From Eubacterium sp. (GTDB taxonomy: Bacteria > Bacillota > Clostridia > Lachnospirales > Lachnospiraceae): DNA of 64,000 nucleotides. The DNA is taken from positions 1 to 64,000 of the forward strand of contig JAILAR010000006.1 in the NCBI GenBank assembly GCA_024681515.1, read 5' to 3'. Position 1 is the stretch's first letter; each line of letters begins with the position of its first letter. The notes beneath the pieces were generated by a model. That model was not told where the DNA came from. It saw only the letters and a program-made list of their open reading frames with translations, and made no database searches. The position numbers and the translations under genes are program-made. This document shows positions 1 to 7,168 of this stretch, in pieces.

Positions 1-126
1 CAACCTCAAGATGAGATATCCCACTCCATAAGGAGTTAAGACCCCTTGAAGACTACAAGGTTGATAGGCACAGAGTGGAAGTGTGGTGACACATGGAGCG
101 GATGTGTACTAATAGGTCGAGGGCTT
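1..126 (+). rRNA. rrl: 23S ribosomal RNA, 3' end (partial)
   Basis: The sequence carries the conserved 3'-terminal 23S helices, including GGAGTTAAGACCCCTTGAAG and ACTAATAGGTCGAGGGCTT. The 5' part lies outside the window. The exact mature 3' end is estimated to within a few bases. No 5S rRNA follows before the terminator. ORF-track entries over this stretch are not genes. Confidence 0.93.
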
Positions 127-245
127 TTCCTGAGAAAAGCAAAAAGAATGATCCAGTCTGATTCGTGTCTTGTGACTGTTTGTATGAAGTTTTCAGTGAA
201 TGGTGCATTTTTTTGTGCCCGGATTCAGTGAATACAGACAGACAT

Positions 246-302
246 AAAAAGAGTGGGTACACGGTGATACGTGATCGTATCGCTGTGTACCCGCTCTTTT
301 TT
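246..302. terminator. Bidirectional rho-independent terminator (rrn / SulP)
   Basis: A 21-bp stem (GAGTGGGTACACGGTGATACG and its partner, with three G-U pairs) closes a short TGAT loop. It is flanked by an A-run on the left and a T-run on the right, so it can end transcription in both directions. It lies 3' of the 23S gene and abuts the stop codon of the convergent SulP gene. The 120 nt between the 23S end and this hairpin hold nothing I recognise. Confidence 0.88.
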
Positions 303-2082
303 ATTTCCGCTTTGGACCGTAGGCCCAGGTTTTCTCGGCAATGTGCTCGCTGTGGGTGGCTGCTTCGGGGTGGGACCGTTGGACCAGAGGATAGGGTTTG
401 GTGTACCCTGCGTCCTTCAGTGCCAGGGAAATCCTGGACCACACAGCTCCCTCCGTGACCAGACGCTCCGCACCGAAGGCGCGAAGCTCTGCATTTACCT
501 CCGTAACGTGTCCGGCCAGATAGAAGCGGATTCCTTGTTCTTTATATCGGTCATAAAGCAGGAGCAGGCGCTCCGCGGCGGTTACATCCACACTTCCGAT
601 CCCCGCAGCATCTACCACGATCACACGGGTGTCTTCCAAAGCGGCCTTTTTGAGTCCATCTTCAAAGTCGGAAATATTTGCAAAAAAGAGAGCTCCGGAG
701 AAGCGGTACAGCAGGACATGTTCGATGGGAAGGTACGTGTGCCTTCGCTTCAGACTGTGGAACCCTTCTTCCTCGGGATCCACACCCAGGATCTCGATCT
801 TCGGCCGGGACTGTTTCACGATAAATGTGACGGAGGACAGCAGCACGCCTACAAGAACTCCGTATACGGTACCCATCAGAAGAACGGCCAGCAGGGCTGC
901 CCAGAAGATGATGAACTCGGATTTGTCTACGGCCTTAAGTTTTTTTGCCAGATGGAACTCGAAGGTTCCGATCAGGGCGGAAATGACGATCCCGGTCAGA
1001 ACCGGAACCGGAAGGTAAGAAATGAATCCTGTGCCGAAGAGCAGGATCAGAACCATGGTCAGGGAAGCGGAGACGGACATCCACTGGGAACGAACGCCGA
1101 ACTGGTCTGCGATACCGGAACGGGACACGCTTCCGTTTACCGGACAGCAGCCGGTAAGTGCGGCGGATGCATTTCCGAGAGAAAAGGCGAGGATCTCGCG
1201 GCGGGTATGCAGGGTCTCGTTATATTTCAGTGCGTAGTTTCCGGAAGCCAGAAGGGTTTCGGACAGGATCACAATGGCAATGGTAAAGGTGGGAAGCAGA
1301 AGTTCCTGTACACCCAGAGAAAAATAAGAAAAATCGGGGAAAACGAGTTTCGGAAGCCCGGTGCTGACTTCCGGCAGGCATGCGATCCCTGATTCTTTCA
1401 GGGGAAAGATCAGTGATACGGCGGCGCCGAGCGCCATGACGATGGCCTGCATGGGGATTTTCGGAACGAATCTGCGGCTGACCAGCAGAATGCAGATGGT
1501 GGAAAGCCCCAGAATCAAAGAGGGGGTATGGAAATGTTGCTCGGCCTGTTCGTAGATATGGATCAGAAGTTCCACCAGTTCTCCGCTACCGGAGGTTCCG
1601 CCGAACAGTTTCGGAATCTGCATGCAGATAATGGTGATCCCGATGCCTGTGATAAAACCGCCCATAACGGGCTGGGAGATGAATTTCATCAATCGGTTGG
1701 CTTTCAGTAAGAAGAAGAGCAGGAGCCAGAGTGCGACTAAAAGTGTAATGAGCGGCATGATGCGAACCGCGTCTTCGGAACCGGCGCTGATTCCGAGAGA
1801 GGCCAGCAGAGCACCTGTCAGGGCGGCAGGAGCGGCATCCACGCCGAAGACGAAACGCGGGGAGGTTGTCAGTAGACCGTAAACCAGAATGGGCAGAAAG
1901 GAACCGTAGAGTCCGTAGATCGCAGGAAGCCCGGCTACCATGGCATAGCCCATGGAGATGGGGATCGAGACAAGGGCGATCAGGACTCCGATCAGAAGGT
2001 CCAGGCCGATATTTTTTCCGGGGGATTGGCCATCGGACCGGCCGGACTTAATTGTAGGGAAAAACAGATTTTTTCCTTGCAT
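301..2082 (-). CDS. SulP-family anion (sulfate) permease with STAS domain
   Basis: This 593-residue membrane protein has about ten to twelve hydrophobic segments in the first 420 residues, starting with the SulP-like stretch SIPISMGYAMVAGLPAIYGL. It ends in a cytoplasmic STAS domain (about residues 440-560, with DAAGIGSVDVTA). SulP proteins move sulfate, bicarbonate or other anions with a coupled ion. Sulfate is a reasonable guess here because the neighbours are an Rrf2 regulator and metY/cysK, but no sulfate-reduction genes are in the window and the substrate is not proven. The start has a clear AAGGAG site upstream. The gene converges on the rRNA operon and shares its terminator. Confidence 0.85.
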   Translation of the reverse strand: MQGKNLFFPTIKSGRSDGQSPGKNIGLDLLIGVLIALVSIPISMGYAMVAGLPAIYGLYGSFLPILVYGLLTTSPRFVFGVDAAPAALTGALLASLGISAGSEDAVRIMPLITLLVALWLLLFFLLKANRLMKFISQPVMGGFITGIGITIICMQIPKLFGGTSGSGELVELLIHIYEQAEQHFHTPSLILGLSTICILLVSRRFVPKIPMQAIVMALGAAVSLIFPLKESGIACLPEVSTGLPKLVFPDFSYFSLGVQELLLPTFTIAIVILSETLLASGNYALKYNETLHTRREILAFSLGNASAALTGCCPVNGSVSRSGIADQFGVRSQWMSVSASLTMVLILLFGTGFISYLPVPVLTGIVISALIGTFEFHLAKKLKAVDKSEFIIFWAALLAVLLMGTVYGVLVGVLLSSVTFIVKQSRPKIEILGVDPEEEGFHSLKRRHTYLPIEHVLLYRFSGALFFANISDFEDGLKKAALEDTRVIVVDAAGIGSVDVTAAERLLLLYDRYKEQGIRFYLAGHVTEVNAELRAFGAERLVTEGAVWSRISLALKDAGYTKPYPLVQRSHPEAATHSEHIAEKTWAYGPKRK

Positions 2083-2215
2083 GGGACTCCTTCTGCAGGA
2101 TCTGCCTGATTGTATTAAGGAATATGGTTGCTGCGGATTACTTAATTGGATCGGATTTGCCGGATTAGCTGAATATGATCAAATCCTCTTATTCACTGAT
2201 AAACACAAAATGAGT

Positions 2216-2626
2216 TTACATAATACTACTGTGCATCAGATCAGACAGCTTCCTTCCGTAGAAGAAATCGTGAACCATTTTGTCGAAGTCTTCCCACATG
2301 GGCAACGTACGGCAGGCATTTCTTCGGCTGCAATCATAGTTCGGATCTGCCAGACAGGCTACGGAGGAGAGTGTACCCTCCATCATTTCGATGATCTCTC
2401 CGACGGTTATGTCCTCCGGCATTCGGACGAGACGGTATCCGCCGCCTTTTCCGCTGGCGCCGCTTAGCAGGCCGCCGGTGACCAGTTCTTTTACGATGAT
2501 CTCCAGATATTTCTTTGAAATGCCCTGTCGCTCTGCGATGTCTTTGAGTGGGACATATCCTTCACTGTGCTGCTCCGCAAGATCGATCATGACACGGAGT
2601 GCATATCTTCCTTTCGTTGAAATCAT
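2216..2626 (-). CDS. Rrf2-family transcriptional regulator (IscR/CymR type)
   Basis: The ORF track starts at 2653, but I place the start at 2626 because AGGAGG lies 7 nt upstream and the protein then opens with the family hallmark MISTKGRYALRVMIDLAE. The 136 residues form an N-terminal winged-helix DNA-binding domain followed by a dimerisation helix. A three-cysteine stretch (CLADPNYDCSRRNAC) sits where IscR-type members bind an iron-sulfur cluster, although the first spacing is seven residues rather than five. CymR of Bacillus, a cysteine-metabolism repressor, lacks these cysteines. The gene is divergent from the metY-cysK leader, and related palindromes lie before both. Control of the sulfur genes by cysteine or Fe-S status is inferred. 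Confidence 0.88.
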   Translation of the reverse strand: MISTKGRYALRVMIDLAEQHSEGYVPLKDIAERQGISKKYLEIIVKELVTGGLLSGASGKGGGYRLVRMPEDITVGEIIEMMEGTLSSVACLADPNYDCSRRNACRTLPMWEDFDKMVHDFFYGRKLSDLMHSSIM

Positions 2627-2659
2627 GACGTTACCTCCTGTGATCAGAAACATTTCTAT

Positions 2660-2680
2660 AACCTACTCTATCATAGGGTG
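2660..2680 (-). promoter_or_regulatory. Probable Rrf2 operator in the rrf2 promoter
   Basis: Read on the - strand this is CACCCTATGATAGAGTAGGTT, with ACCCTA/TAGGTT half-sites. It matches 15 of 21 positions of the element at 2717-2737. It overlaps plausible promoter hexamers (TTGAAT upstream, TAGAGT within it). This suggests autoregulation, which is inferred. Confidence 0.6.
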
Positions 2681-2716
2681 AATGGTCGATTCAAGAAAAA
2701 ATGATAAATTTTTAAA

Positions 2717-2751
2717 AACCTATTGACACAGTAGGTTAATAGTGATATTAT
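2717..2751 (+). promoter_or_regulatory. Promoter with overlapping Rrf2-type operator for the leader-metY-cysK unit
   Basis: A consensus -35 TTGACA (2723-2728) and a -10 TATTAT (2746-2751) are separated by 17 nt. The -35 lies inside the perfect inverted repeat AACCTA-N9-TAGGTT (2717-2737). A bound dimer would block RNA polymerase. The hexamers and palindrome are visible in the sequence; the identity of the binding protein is inferred from the divergent Rrf2 gene. Confidence 0.8.
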
Positions 2752-2799
2752 GACGATGGTTCCGATAAATACCTACGAACCCGATAGGGTTTTAGGAGA

Positions 2800-2832
2800 A
2801 CGGAGCACATCTAAGTGCGAAGTATGGAATAA
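2800..2832 (+). repeat. Small dispersed stem-loop element, copy A
   Basis: The sequence is ACGGAGCAC-loop-GTGCGAAGTATGGAATAAT: a short hairpin followed by a conserved GAAGTATGGAATAA tail. It lies just before the ribosome site of the leader ORF. Other copies are at 6809, 38839, 58564 and 62335, with partial copies elsewhere. Confidence 0.7.
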
Positions 2833-2848
2833 TCAGGAGGCAGGAACG

Positions 2849-2968
2849 ATGCGTAACGACAGATACCATTTTGAAAATGCCAATTGGATAATGTGTTGTC
2901 GAATGCGAAACTCCCGGGCATATCATGTGGCTGGGGTGGGTACATGTCGATGTTGCCGCCTCGCTTAA
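2849..2968 (+). CDS. Cys-rich leader peptide (39 aa), probable attenuation uORF
   Basis: A perfect AGGAGG lies 8 nt before the ATG. The 39-residue product contains Cys-Cys at residues 16-17 and ends with GVGTCRCCRLA, giving five cysteines with three clustered seven residues or less from the end. It lies in the long leader between a strong promoter and metY, so cysteine-responsive ribosome stalling is the natural reading. Codons for residues Ser-Arg-Ala (TCCCGGGCA, 2912-2920) are exactly complementary to TGCCCGGGA (3012-3020) in the downstream hairpin. The product is unlikely to have a separate enzymatic role. I do not know a named family for it. Confidence 0.7.
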   Translation: MRNDRYHFENANWIMCCRMRNSRAYHVAGVGTCRCCRLA

Positions 2969-3000
2969 GTATGAGGGTCCCCTGGATCCTTGTGCGATAG

Positions 3001-3048
3001 AAAGAGCCATTTGCCCGGGAGCCGGAACACAGCAACCGGGTTCTTTTT
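3001..3048 (+). terminator. Attenuator-like hairpin in the metY leader
   Basis: CCCGG (3014-3018) can pair with CCGGG (3036-3040), and the outer AAAGAGCC (3001-3008) can pair with GGTTCTTT, followed by a T-rich run (TTCTTTTT). The left arm can instead pair with 2912-2920 inside the leader ORF, so two folds compete. From here to the metY start, 160 nt hold no further gene. Confidence 0.6.
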
Positions 3049-3207
3049 ATGAAGGCAAGATGCAATGAACCGGATCTGATCGGAATGTATCATGAATGCA
3101 TGGCATGAGCCTCTAAATTAAGAAACATAATAACAGATTCGAAAAAAAAGAATAACAGATCAAAAACAGATCACAACAAATAATCGATATAAAAGGAGAA
3201 CAAAACA

Positions 3208-4491
3208 ATGAGCGATTACAGATTTGAGACACTTCAGTTACACGTAGGACAGGAACAGCCGGATCCGGCAACAGACGCAAGAGCAGTGCCGATCTACCAG
3301 ACGACCTCTTATGTATTCCGCAACAGCCAGCACGCAGCTGACCGCTTCGGTCTGGCGGATGCAGGCAACATCTACGGACGCCTTACCAACTCCACACAGG
3401 ATGTGCTGGAGAAGCGACTGGCAGCTCTGGAAGGCGGCTCCGCAGCACTGGCACTGGCCAGCGGCGCAGCAGCCATCACCTACACCATCGAAGCTCTGGC
3501 AGCAAACGGAGGACATATCGTTGCACAGAAGACCATTTACGGCGGAAGCTACAATCTGCTGGCACACACGCTGCCCCAGTACGGCATCGAGACCACATTT
3601 GTGGATGCTCACAACCTGGCAGAGGTTGAGGGCGCTATTAAAGATAATACCAGAGCCATCTACCTTGAGACCCTGGGTAACCCCAACAGCGACATTCCGG
3701 ACATCGATGCCATCGCAGAGATCGCTCACAAGCACGGTTTGCCGGTAGTGGTTGACAACACCTTCGGTACTCCGTACCTGATCCGTCCTTTCGAGCACGG
3801 TGCAGACATCGTGGTTCATTCCGCAACCAAGTTCATCGGCGGACACGGAACGACCCTGGGCGGTATCATCATTGAGTCCGGTAAGTTTGACTGGAGCGCA
3901 AGCGGCAAGTATCCGAATATCGCAGCTCCGAATCCCAGCTACCACGGCATATCCTTCTATGACGTCGTAGGACCGGCTGCATTTGTAACCTACATCCGCG
4001 CGATCCTGCTTCGTGATACGGGTGCAACGATCTCTCCGTTCAACGCATTCCTGTTGCTGCAGGGCGTGGAGACATTATCTCTCCGCCTGGAGCGCCACGC
4101 AGAGAACACGAAGAAGGTTGTGGACTTCCTGTCCAAGCATCCGCAGGTAGCAAAGGTGAATCATCCGTCGCTGCCGGATCATCCGGATCACGCACTGTAT
4201 GAGAAATATTTCCCGAACGGCGGAGCATCCATCTTCACCTTCGAGATCAAGGGCGGCAAGGACGCTGCATGGAAGTTCATCGACAACCTGAGCATCTTCT
4301 CTCTGCTGGCCAACGTAGCTGATGTGAAGAGTCTGGTGATCCATCCGGCATCCACGACTCATTCCCAGCTGACCGACGAGGAGCTGCTGGACCAGGGCAT
4401 CACCCAGGGAACCATCCGTCTCTCCATCGGTACGGAGCATATCGATGATATCCTGGCTGATCTGCGCAAGGGCTTTGACGCAGTACGGTAG
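3208..4491 (+). CDS. metY: O-acetylhomoserine sulfhydrylase (MetY-type)
   Basis: This 427-residue protein belongs to the Cys/Met-metabolism PLP family. The PLP lysine lies in [16 protein letters not shown] at about residue 210. The N-terminal [20 protein letters not shown] is the usual opening of O-acetylhomoserine aminocarboxypropyltransferases. The enzyme joins sulfide (or methanethiol) to O-acetylhomoserine to make homocysteine or methionine in the cytoplasm. The start has AAGGAG 8 nt upstream. It is the first large gene behind the Rrf2 operator and the Cys-rich leader, and cysK follows in the same direction. Some family members act on O-acetylserine as well, so strict specificity is not certain. 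Confidence 0.92.
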   Translation: MSDYRFETLQLHVGQEQPDPATDARAVPIYQTTSYVFRNSQHAADRFGLADAGNIYGRLTNSTQDVLEKRLAALEGGSAALALASGAAAITYTIEALAANGGHIVAQKTIYGGSYNLLAHTLPQYGIETTFVDAHNLAEVEGAIKDNTRAIYLETLGNPNSDIPDIDAIAEIAHKHGLPVVVDNTFGTPYLIRPFEHGADIVVHSATKFIGGHGTTLGGIIIESGKFDWSASGKYPNIAAPNPSYHGISFYDVVGPAAFVTYIRAILLRDTGATISPFNAFLLLQGVETLSLRLERHAENTKKVVDFLSKHPQVAKVNHPSLPDHPDHALYEKYFPNGGASIFTFEIKGGKDAAWKFIDNLSIFSLLANVADVKSLVIHPASTTHSQLTDEELLDQGITQGTIRLSIGTEHIDDILADLRKGFDAVR

Positions 4492-4533
4492 GAGCATTTG
4501 ACGGAAATGTTCGTACAGGTGTATAGTTGTATC

Positions 4534-4640
4534 GTCATTCCGAATGAAGTGAAGGGATTCTTCGGCCTGCGGCCTCAGAATGACATGTGCCTGTCATCCT
4601 TAGACGGAAGGCAAGCGAGCTTGCAGGCAAAGGATCCTGA
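4534..4640. repeat. Two adjacent intergenic hairpin repeats
   Basis: The first half is bounded by GTCATTC (4534-4540) and GAATGAC (4578-4584). The second half pairs ATCCTT...GGCAAGC with GCTTGC...AGGAT (4595-4635). The GTCATTC...TTCTTCGG...CAGAATGAC type looks like an interspersed intergenic repeat rather than a gene. It lies between metY and cysK. The RNA may fold into two stem-loops. Confidence 0.6.
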
Positions 4641-4681
4641 AAGTATAGAAGAACATATTAATCAGAAAGAAGGATAATACC

Positions 4682-5614
4682 ATGGCAAATATCTATAAGG
4701 GAACACTTGGACTCATCGGAAATACACCGCTGGTTGAGGTGGTGAACATTGAGAAGGAACTGGGCCTGGAGGCTACCATCCTTGTGAAGCTGGAATATTT
4801 CAATCCGGCAGGAAGCGTTAAGGATCGTATCGCAAAGGCCATGATCGAGGATGCGGAGGAAAAGGGGCTTCTGAAAGAAGGTTCCGTCATCATCGAGCCT
4901 ACATCCGGAAATACAGGCATCGGTCTGGCAGCCATTGCTGCAGCCAAGGGGTATCGGATCATTCTGACCATGCCGGAGACCATGAGCGTGGAGCGCCGTA
5001 ACATTCTGAAGGCATATGGTGCCGAGCTGGTTCTGACCGAGGGCGCAAAGGGTATGAAGGGTGCCATCGCCAAGGCAGAAGAGCTGGCAAAGGAGATCCC
5101 GGGCGGTTTCATCCCCGGACAGTTTGTGAACCCTGCAAATCCGGCGATTCATAAGGCAACTACCGGTCCGGAAATCTGGAAGGACACCGACGGAAAGGTA
5201 GATATCTTTATCGCAGGCGTGGGAACCGGCGGAACGGTTACGGGAACCGGTGAGTATCTGAAGGAGCAGAATCCTGATATCAAAGTGGTGGCTCTGGAAC
5301 CGGCAGATTCTCCGGTACTGTCCGAAGGCAGAGCCGGTGCACACAAGATCCAGGGGATCGGTGCCGGATTCGTGCCGGATGTTCTGAACACCAAGGTGTT
5401 TGACGAGGTATTCAAAGCTGCAAATGACGATGCATTCGCTACGGCAAAGCTTCTTGCAAAGAAGGAAGGTATCTCCGTAGGTATTTCCTCCGGTGCGGCA
5501 CTCTTTGGTGCGATCCAGCTGGCAAAGCGCCCGGAGAACAAGGGCAAAACCATTGTGGCCCTGCTTCCGGACAGCGGCGACCGGTATTACTCAACAGCAC
5601 TTTTTACTGAATAA
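4682..5614 (+). CDS. cysK: Cysteine synthase A (O-acetylserine sulfhydrylase)
   Basis: The protein has 310 residues, the usual CysK length. The PLP lysine is in [10 protein letters not shown] (about residue 41), the substrate-binding loop is TSGNTG, and the phosphate-binding glycine loop is [10 protein letters not shown]. The enzyme makes cysteine from O-acetylserine and sulfide. AAGGAG precedes the ATG. It lies 190 nt after metY with repeat hairpins between them, and a strong terminator follows, so it probably ends the sulfur unit. A separate promoter inside the gap was not seen. Confidence 0.95.
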   Translation: MANIYKGTLGLIGNTPLVEVVNIEKELGLEATILVKLEYFNPAGSVKDRIAKAMIEDAEEKGLLKEGSVIIEPTSGNTGIGLAAIAAAKGYRIILTMPETMSVERRNILKAYGAELVLTEGAKGMKGAIAKAEELAKEIPGGFIPGQFVNPANPAIHKATTGPEIWKDTDGKVDIFIAGVGTGGTVTGTGEYLKEQNPDIKVVALEPADSPVLSEGRAGAHKIQGIGAGFVPDVLNTKVFDEVFKAANDDAFATAKLLAKKEGISVGISSGAALFGAIQLAKRPENKGKTIVALLPDSGDRYYSTALFTE

Positions 5615-5628
5615 AACGAAGCAGATGA

Positions 5629-5670
5629 CCGCTCCGACTGCCGGCTGTGCTGACGGTGGAGCGGTTTTTA
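5629..5670 (+). terminator. Rho-independent terminator after cysK
   Basis: CCGCTCC pairs with GGAGCGG around a loop, followed by TTTTTATTATT. Confidence 0.85.
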
Positions 5671-5762
5671 TTATTAAACGAAAAATGTTCATTTCGTCAG
5701 CTTTCACGGTGTTATGGTCTTATTATGTTAAGAATAGTTAACTGCATGAACGAAAATAAGGG

Positions 5763-5791
5763 TTGTCATAATACATTTGTCATGTTATAGT
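5763..5791 (+). promoter_or_regulatory. Sigma-70-type promoter
   Basis: TTGTCA and TATAGT are spaced by 17 nt, about 60 nt upstream of the gene at 5852. Confidence 0.65.
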
Positions 5792-5851
5792 TTTGTTTTA
5801 GGGGGGATTCTACTATAAACATTTGGACACAGGTTTTGGGGTGATTGGCAA

Positions 5852-6808
5852 ATGGGCAGAGACGTTGATATTGCGATACGCAGGAATTATTTCGAGGATA
5901 CGATCCTGATCGTGGGAGAATTTGACGTGCTGGGACATCATATGAATTATGTTCTGCGCGTGTCCTCCTTCGGCTCGAGGTCATCGGGAGAAAATCTTCA
6001 TGTTTATTTCGGCTTGCTGGATGATACCATGCGGGATTTTACGGAAACAAGGTATCTGTATCCGCTGGACAAGATCCGTGTAAGTGATGAAGGCCTGATG
6101 ATCCGTGCGGATGATGTGGAGATCTATGAAACCGCTTACGGACTTAAGACGTTTGTGAATTATGACTCCATGACATTGGATTTTCTTATCTCCAATGACG
6201 GACACCGCTCGGAGTTTCAGCCGCTGGGCAAGGGCAATCTCAGCAACCGGATGGAAGGGTATGCGTATCCCTATTGTACCCTGGAGGGAACGGCGCTGAT
6301 CGGATCGAATTACTGTGAGGTGACGGGACAGGCATTTTATGTTCGGAGATTCCAGAATCATGGTGGTTTCTTTGATCGGAAACTCGGACAAACGGCTATC
6401 CTTCGCGGAGGAGACAGCAGTGGCGATAAGGCGATGCGTTCACTGTATGGATTCTTTGTTCTTTCCAACGGAAGGAGAGTCCTTTTCGGATCGTACGGAA
6501 ATGACCGGGAGCAGGATGATTATTTCGGTGTGTCTACAGTGACAGGAGCAGAGGAGATCGAGGCGGAACCCTTCCTGATCTCCGCATCGGAGTTCGGCGG
6601 TGAAGTCGGCGAATCCGGTATGGATGTGACCGTAAGGATCAAGTCGGTGGATGATACCGTATCCCTGAAGACCAGAAGAGATCTGGTCCGTACCCAGGAT
6701 GTGTCACCGGACAACAAGGATTTTTGTACCTATGACCGGTTTGCACGGATGGGTGGGCGTTTCCACGGAGAAAAGATCAGCGGATACGGTTGTATGATCT
6801 ACACATAA
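5852..6808 (+). CDS. Uncharacterised protein, possibly lipocalin-like
   Basis: I do not recognise this 318-residue protein with certainty. It has no signal peptide or membrane segment and is rich in predicted beta strand. The pattern GHHMNYVLRV near the N-terminus and CEVTGQAFYVRRF in the middle loosely resembles two-domain lipocalin-like proteins of the AttH/CrtC type, but this is a weak inference. It is transcribed alone: its own promoter precedes it and a terminator follows. GGGGTG upstream of the ATG is a modest ribosome site. It could equally be an unrelated family restricted to Clostridia. Confidence 0.6.
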   Translation: MGRDVDIAIRRNYFEDTILIVGEFDVLGHHMNYVLRVSSFGSRSSGENLHVYFGLLDDTMRDFTETRYLYPLDKIRVSDEGLMIRADDVEIYETAYGLKTFVNYDSMTLDFLISNDGHRSEFQPLGKGNLSNRMEGYAYPYCTLEGTALIGSNYCEVTGQAFYVRRFQNHGGFFDRKLGQTAILRGGDSSGDKAMRSLYGFFVLSNGRRVLFGSYGNDREQDDYFGVSTVTGAEEIEAEPFLISASEFGGEVGESGMDVTVRIKSVDDTVSLKTRRDLVRTQDVSPDNKDFCTYDRFARMGGRFHGEKISGYGCMIYT

Positions 6809-6842
6809 ACGGAGCACCGAAAGGTGCGAAGTATGAAATAAT
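6809..6842 (+). repeat. Small dispersed stem-loop element, copy B
   Basis: ACGGAGCACCGAAAGGTGCGAAGTATGAAATAATA: a GGAGCACC/GGTGC hairpin with the conserved tail. This copy follows a gene and is not next to a start codon. Confidence 0.7.
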
Positions 6843-6866
6843 AAAAAAATAATAATATTAGTAAAT

Positions 6867-6915
6867 AAACGGTTTCGTTTCCGATGCGCGGATGCATCGG
6901 AGGACGAAACCGTTT
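6867..6915 (+). terminator. Terminator-like long hairpin
   Basis: AAACGGTTTCGT...TCCGATGC pairs with GATGCATCGGA...ACGAAACCGTTT, a stem of about 20 bp, followed by CATTATTT. The T-run is weak, but the position after a single gene fits a terminator. Confidence 0.7.
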
Positions 6916-6999
6916 CATTATTTAAACGGGATTTTTAATCCCCATATCATAAATATGGAATGGCATGACGTAGAAACGACTAGAATCGAATGATTTGGA

Positions 7000-7029
7000 T
7001 TGTTTGAGGGCTGATGATTGTGTTATAAT
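7000..7029 (+). promoter_or_regulatory. Promoter for the Na/Pi cotransporter gene
   Basis: TTGTTT and a perfect TATAAT are spaced by 18 nt. A leader of about 130 nt follows before the ATG at 7169, in which I see no known riboswitch. Confidence 0.65.
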
Positions 7030-7168
7030 AAGATGGTATGCGCTGACCGGACGGGATATTCTGATAAGCGTCCGCAGGGCAGCGTTTTTGAGAATAAACG
7101 GAAATCATTTTGAAATGAGATATATCATCTTCACCGGGTGAGGTTATTAGCGAGGAGTATTAGACCGG

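Noticed and set aside
127-245. 5S rRNA gene downstream of 23S
   Set aside because: The stretch lacks the conserved 5S sequences and is AT-rich.
301-1392. + strand ORFs opposite the SulP gene (373 aa and shorter)
   Set aside because: Shadow frames of a clear membrane transporter on the - strand.
2752-3207. SAM (S-box) riboswitch or T-box before metY
   Set aside because: No S-box consensus and no T-box sequence. The Cys-rich ORF with hairpin explains the leader better.
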